Shown piece by piece: positions 61,423 through 64,000 of a stretch of 64,000 nt of DNA. The stretch is from NCBI GenBank assembly GCA_029256185.1, contig JAQSYI010000045.1:1-64000 (forward strand), given 5' to 3'. This DNA comes from Paenibacillaceae bacterium. Its GTDB lineage: Bacteria; Bacillota; Bacilli; Paenibacillales; NBRC-103111. Positions within the stretch are counted from its first letter, which is position 1, and each line of letters starts with the position of its first letter. A model generated the notes under the pieces. That model did no database searches, was not told the DNA's origin, and saw only the letters and a program-made list of their open reading frames with translations. The position numbers were made by a program, and so were the translations under genes.

Positions 61423-64000
61423 CTATTGCAGTACCGCACCTTCCGCCAACGGTCTCATAAACACCGGATTATCCCAGACGAACACTTTCAGGTACCAGCC
61501 CTCTGACAGACCGGGAACCGTAACGGCTGCTCTCAAGGTTTGATGGCCGTACTTGTTGACCACCGCCTCCTTGGAGACGGATTGGACCAAGCCCGCAGGT
61601 GAATAAAGCACCGCGATCAGTGTTACGTTCTTCTGCTCCTCGGTAGAATTGATGATCCGAACCGACACGTTGACAGTCCCAGGCGACAGGGAAGTAAGCG
61701 CTTGGCCGGACGCATTCGTGAAGAGCGGCTCTTCAACGGACATCCGTGGTCCTACTATCACCTCAGCAAGATTACTGCTTAAGACCGCACCGTCCCCTCT
61801 GGCGTATTGCGCGCCGATCCATGCCGTGCCGTCTCCTTTTCCCTGAACAACGCCGTTCTCCACGACAGCAGCCTGCGCATCTGTCGTTGTGTAATGGAGA
61901 GCCGCCCCGTCCGCCGCCAGATCCAGCACCCGGCCAACAGCGTCCGTTCCGTATACGAAGAACCTGGACGCTTCTCCGTTTCTCAGCTGCAGCTTCTCCG
62001 TTTCCAGCCCCACGCTGATGATATCCTCCGGTCCGAAGTCCTCCAGATGGACAAACTTTATGGCATCCGCCGCCACCTCGCCGTTGGCCTGGCCGGACAA
62101 TTGGACATAGCCGCCTGTGCCGGTATTGAACCGGTGAATGCCCAAGGCAACCCAGCGTCCTCCCGGCACCCGCTCATCCACAGCATAGGTCTTGGACCCT
62201 CCGGCTGCGCTTGCGGTAAAGGCCGCATTCCCCGCTCTGGAAGCCGAGCCGTCAGGCAGATAATAAAATACCGAATAATAGCCGGTGACCGGAATATCGG
62301 GCGTCCATCGGACAGTATTGCCCGCTGAGCCCGCCGCAGACAGCAGATAGCCGCCGTTATACGAGCCGCTTCCCGTTGCGGAGGTCCAGTTGCCGGTTAT
62401 TTCCGCGCTGCTGTTGTCCACCACCACTGCCTTCAGGGTTCTTGCCTGCAGTTCGCCGCTCCTGACCGAGGGGTTGCCTGACCGGTCCTTGGCCACAATG
62501 TAGAAGCGGTAGTCGGTTCCGGGCACCAATCCGGCCACCACGGCTTCGTTGCTGACGATAACAGAAGCCGCCAATTGACCGGTAGCGGCATCATAGATGT
62601 CCGCGTCCAGCGGGATGCCGTTTTCCGAAGCGACCCAGGACAGACTTACCGTACTATCCGTTACTCCCGTTACTTGAGCTTGATCCGGAGTTGCAGGCGC
62701 AACGGTATCGCTGACTGTGCTGGCCGGGTCCTCGAACGCACCGATATCCGGCGAACCGGTGTACAGCGGATTGTTCCAGAAGTCACGGCCGCCGCGGCCG
62801 GTTATGGCTTTTCCTGCACCGATCAAGGGAGAATCGGGCTTCAGCTTGTAACCCTCAAGCGTGCTTAATCCATCTGCACCATGTCCCGGGTTCACCATGC
62901 CCGGGTCCCCAACGATGCTGCCCAGCCCTTGGCCGGGAGCCGGCTGTCCGTAAAAGGCGTTATAGTAAAACTTCGGCACGGAGGAATACGCCTCTTCAGA
63001 GCCGGTGACATAAAAAATGTTGTTCATATAAGTCGCATTGGCATTGTCCCGCACTTGAAAGCCGATGCCCAGGTCATTGTAGAAAATATTATTATAGTAC
63101 AGGCCCGGGTCGCTGCCATATATCGTTTTACCGTGATAGGCGTTGCGCTTATCATTTTGGCTGATGTTATAGCGGACAATATTCATGCCGTTCTTCAAGT
63201 GTCCCATATCCATGAAGAAGCCGCCTTCATTATCATGGGAGTAGTTGTATTGGTAAACGTGGTCGCCTGTTGTGGAAATATCCGTGTCGAAGGCCGCTGA
63301 ATCCGTCTCGCTTTTGGCTTCCGCCCGGACTCTGCCAACCTCGTTAAACTGGAAGAGCGCCCCTTCCGTCCGCCATACCCACATACCCGCGATCCACTTA
63401 TAGCCGTGTCCGGCGCTTCCGGCTTCCAAGCTGACGTTGCTCTCGATAAGCGGATTGGATGTCACACCTACCACAATTCCGTCCGCTCCGTTCCGGAGAA
63501 TGCTGTTGCCCCGGATGGCGATATTCTTGTTATAGTATGCCGTATTCGTAGAGAATGCGGATACCCCGATTCCGATGGTGGATACGTCATGGATGTAATT
63601 ATTTTCGATCAATACGCCGTCAAAATACGACTTGGGCATGGTCGTATCCCATTCCCATGCGTTCAGTTGAATGGCGGCGTTGCTGTTCTTATTCACGTTC
63701 TTGTCCTTGCCGTCCGACGTTGTGACGGTGGTCTCCCCGGTCACGGACATGCCGGTGACATCATGGATGTCCATATTCCGGATGGTAATTCCAAGCTTAG
63801 GCCCATTATGGAAAACCTTTATCCATATCCCGTTGCGTCTGTAGTACCCCGTCAAATAATCATCCGGGTTGGCCGCATTGTAATTCGTCAGCTCCAGATC
63901 CTGCAGGGTCACGTATTGAATATTTTCCAGGTTAATGGCTGCATAGCTGGCGTTGCCGTTAATCACCGGCTTTGGACCGTCTCCGTACATGCCCACTGTA
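61423..64000 (-). CDS. Large secreted right-handed parallel beta-helix protein with FN3 and Ig-like modules (5' end outside window)
   Basis: At least 858 residues; the frame stays open to the window edge, so the N-terminus and signal peptide are missing. Residues about 1-425 of the visible part form a beta-helix with many NNxIHD/NxI turns and a closing DIGAFEDP, typical of PL/GH beta-helix enzymes and DUF1565-like proteins. Next come a fibronectin type III module (about 435-525), a golvesin/xanthan-lyase-like carbohydrate-binding module (about 530-655), an Ig-like (BIG2-type) region and a C-terminal beta-sandwich. Probably extracellular polysaccharide degradation or binding. Unrelated in sequence layout to the CBM6/lyase-like gene at 2149. 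Confidence 0.83.
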   Translation of the reverse strand, partial: TVGMYGDGPKPVINGNASYAAINLENIQYVTLQDLELTNYNAANPDDYLTGYYRRNGIWIKVFHNGPKLGITIRNMDIHDVTGMSVTGETTVTTSDGKDKNVNKNSNAAIQLNAWEWDTTMPKSYFDGVLIENNYIHDVSTIGIGVSAFSTNTAYYNKNIAIRGNSILRNGADGIVVGVTSNPLIESNVSLEAGSAGHGYKWIAGMWVWRTEGALFQFNEVGRVRAEAKSETDSAAFDTDISTTGDHVYQYNYSHDNEGGFFMDMGHLKNGMNIVRYNISQNDKRNAYHGKTIYGSDPGLYYNNIFYNDLGIGFQVRDNANATYMNNIFYVTGSEEAYSSVPKFYYNAFYGQPAPGQGLGSIVGDPGMVNPGHGADGLSTLEGYKLKPDSPLIGAGKAITGRGGRDFWNNPLYTGSPDIGAFEDPASTVSDTVAPATPDQAQVTGVTDSTVSLSWVASENGIPLDADIYDAATGQLAASVIVSNEAVVAGLVPGTDYRFYIVAKDRSGNPSVRSGELQARTLKAVVVDNSSAEITGNWTSATGSGSYNGGYLLSAAGSAGNTVRWTPDIPVTGYYSVFYYLPDGSASRAGNAAFTASAAGGSKTYAVDERVPGGRWVALGIHRFNTGTGGYVQLSGQANGEVAADAIKFVHLEDFGPEDIISVGLETEKLQLRNGEASRFFVYGTDAVGRVLDLAADGAALHYTTTDAQAAVVENGVVQGKGDGTAWIGAQYARGDGAVLSSNLAEVIVGPRMSVEEPLFTNASGQALTSLSPGTVNVSVRIINSTEEQKNVTLIAVLYSPAGLVQSVSKEAVVNKYGHQTLRAAVTVPGLSEGWYLKVFVWDNPVFMRPLAEGAVLQ

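Overview
The window reads as chromosome of an endospore-forming, moderately GC-rich Bacillota, most like Paenibacillus or a close relative. The evidence is strong AGGAGG-type ribosome binding sites with many TTG/GTG starts, a spore-coat transglutaminase (Tgl), several YesM/YesN-type two-component systems next to sugar ABC importers that lack an ATPase gene, CBO0543-family membrane proteins and LTA-synthase-like sulfatases. No phage, insertion sequence, CRISPR array, tRNA or rRNA was seen.

Layout. 1-1108: end of pflB, pflA and a terminator (anaerobic pyruvate cleavage). 1224-2110: a small secreted protein and a 30-codon remnant ORF. 2149-28133: a carbohydrate-use island of about 26 kb. It holds a secreted CBM6/pectate-lyase-like protein with a secreted lectin-like partner, a Gfo/Idh dehydrogenase with a sugar isomerase, an AraC regulator, YesN/YesM pair 1, ABC importer 1 with a GH28 enzyme, YesN/YesM pair 2 (opposite strand), and ABC importer 2 with a heparinase II/III-type lyase. 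Three cre-like sites sit at its promoters. The likely job is sensing, cutting, importing and catabolising uronic-acid-containing polysaccharides. 28180-33846: a decayed S41 peptidase gene, hflX behind a long attenuator-like leader, and a MocR regulator divergent from a frameshifted class III aminotransferase. 33904-41147: a methyltransferase, tgl, an ECF sigma/anti-sigma pair and a MoxR-DUF58-DUF4129 operon. 41326-48432: a membrane histidine kinase, an LTA-synthase-like sulfatase and four small membrane proteins. 48448-55520: a heterodimeric ABC exporter divergent from a redox locus made of a Fur-family regulator, an atypical OmpR-type regulator, a thioredoxin-reductase-like flavoprotein, a glutaredoxin-like protein and AhpC. 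55609-57379: a GH3 lipoprotein and an 88-aa unknown. 57549-61140: a CadC-type metal resistance locus. 61423-64000: a large secreted parallel beta-helix protein, cut by the window edge.

The most interesting signals are (i) the hflX leader, with a 12-residue leader ORF containing Arg-Leu-Lys, an 8-nt copy of the terminator 3' stem placed upstream as a ready antiterminator, and an intrinsic terminator just before the gene; (ii) the redox locus, where two promoters carry inverted repeats of the same 8-5-8 geometry and the Fur-family protein has Glu where PerR has its key Asp; and (iii) the metal locus, where a 19-nt motif is shared by two promoters and the regulator's leader holds three tandem repeats. 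All functional statements come from reading the sequence and from knowledge of the families; no database search was run.
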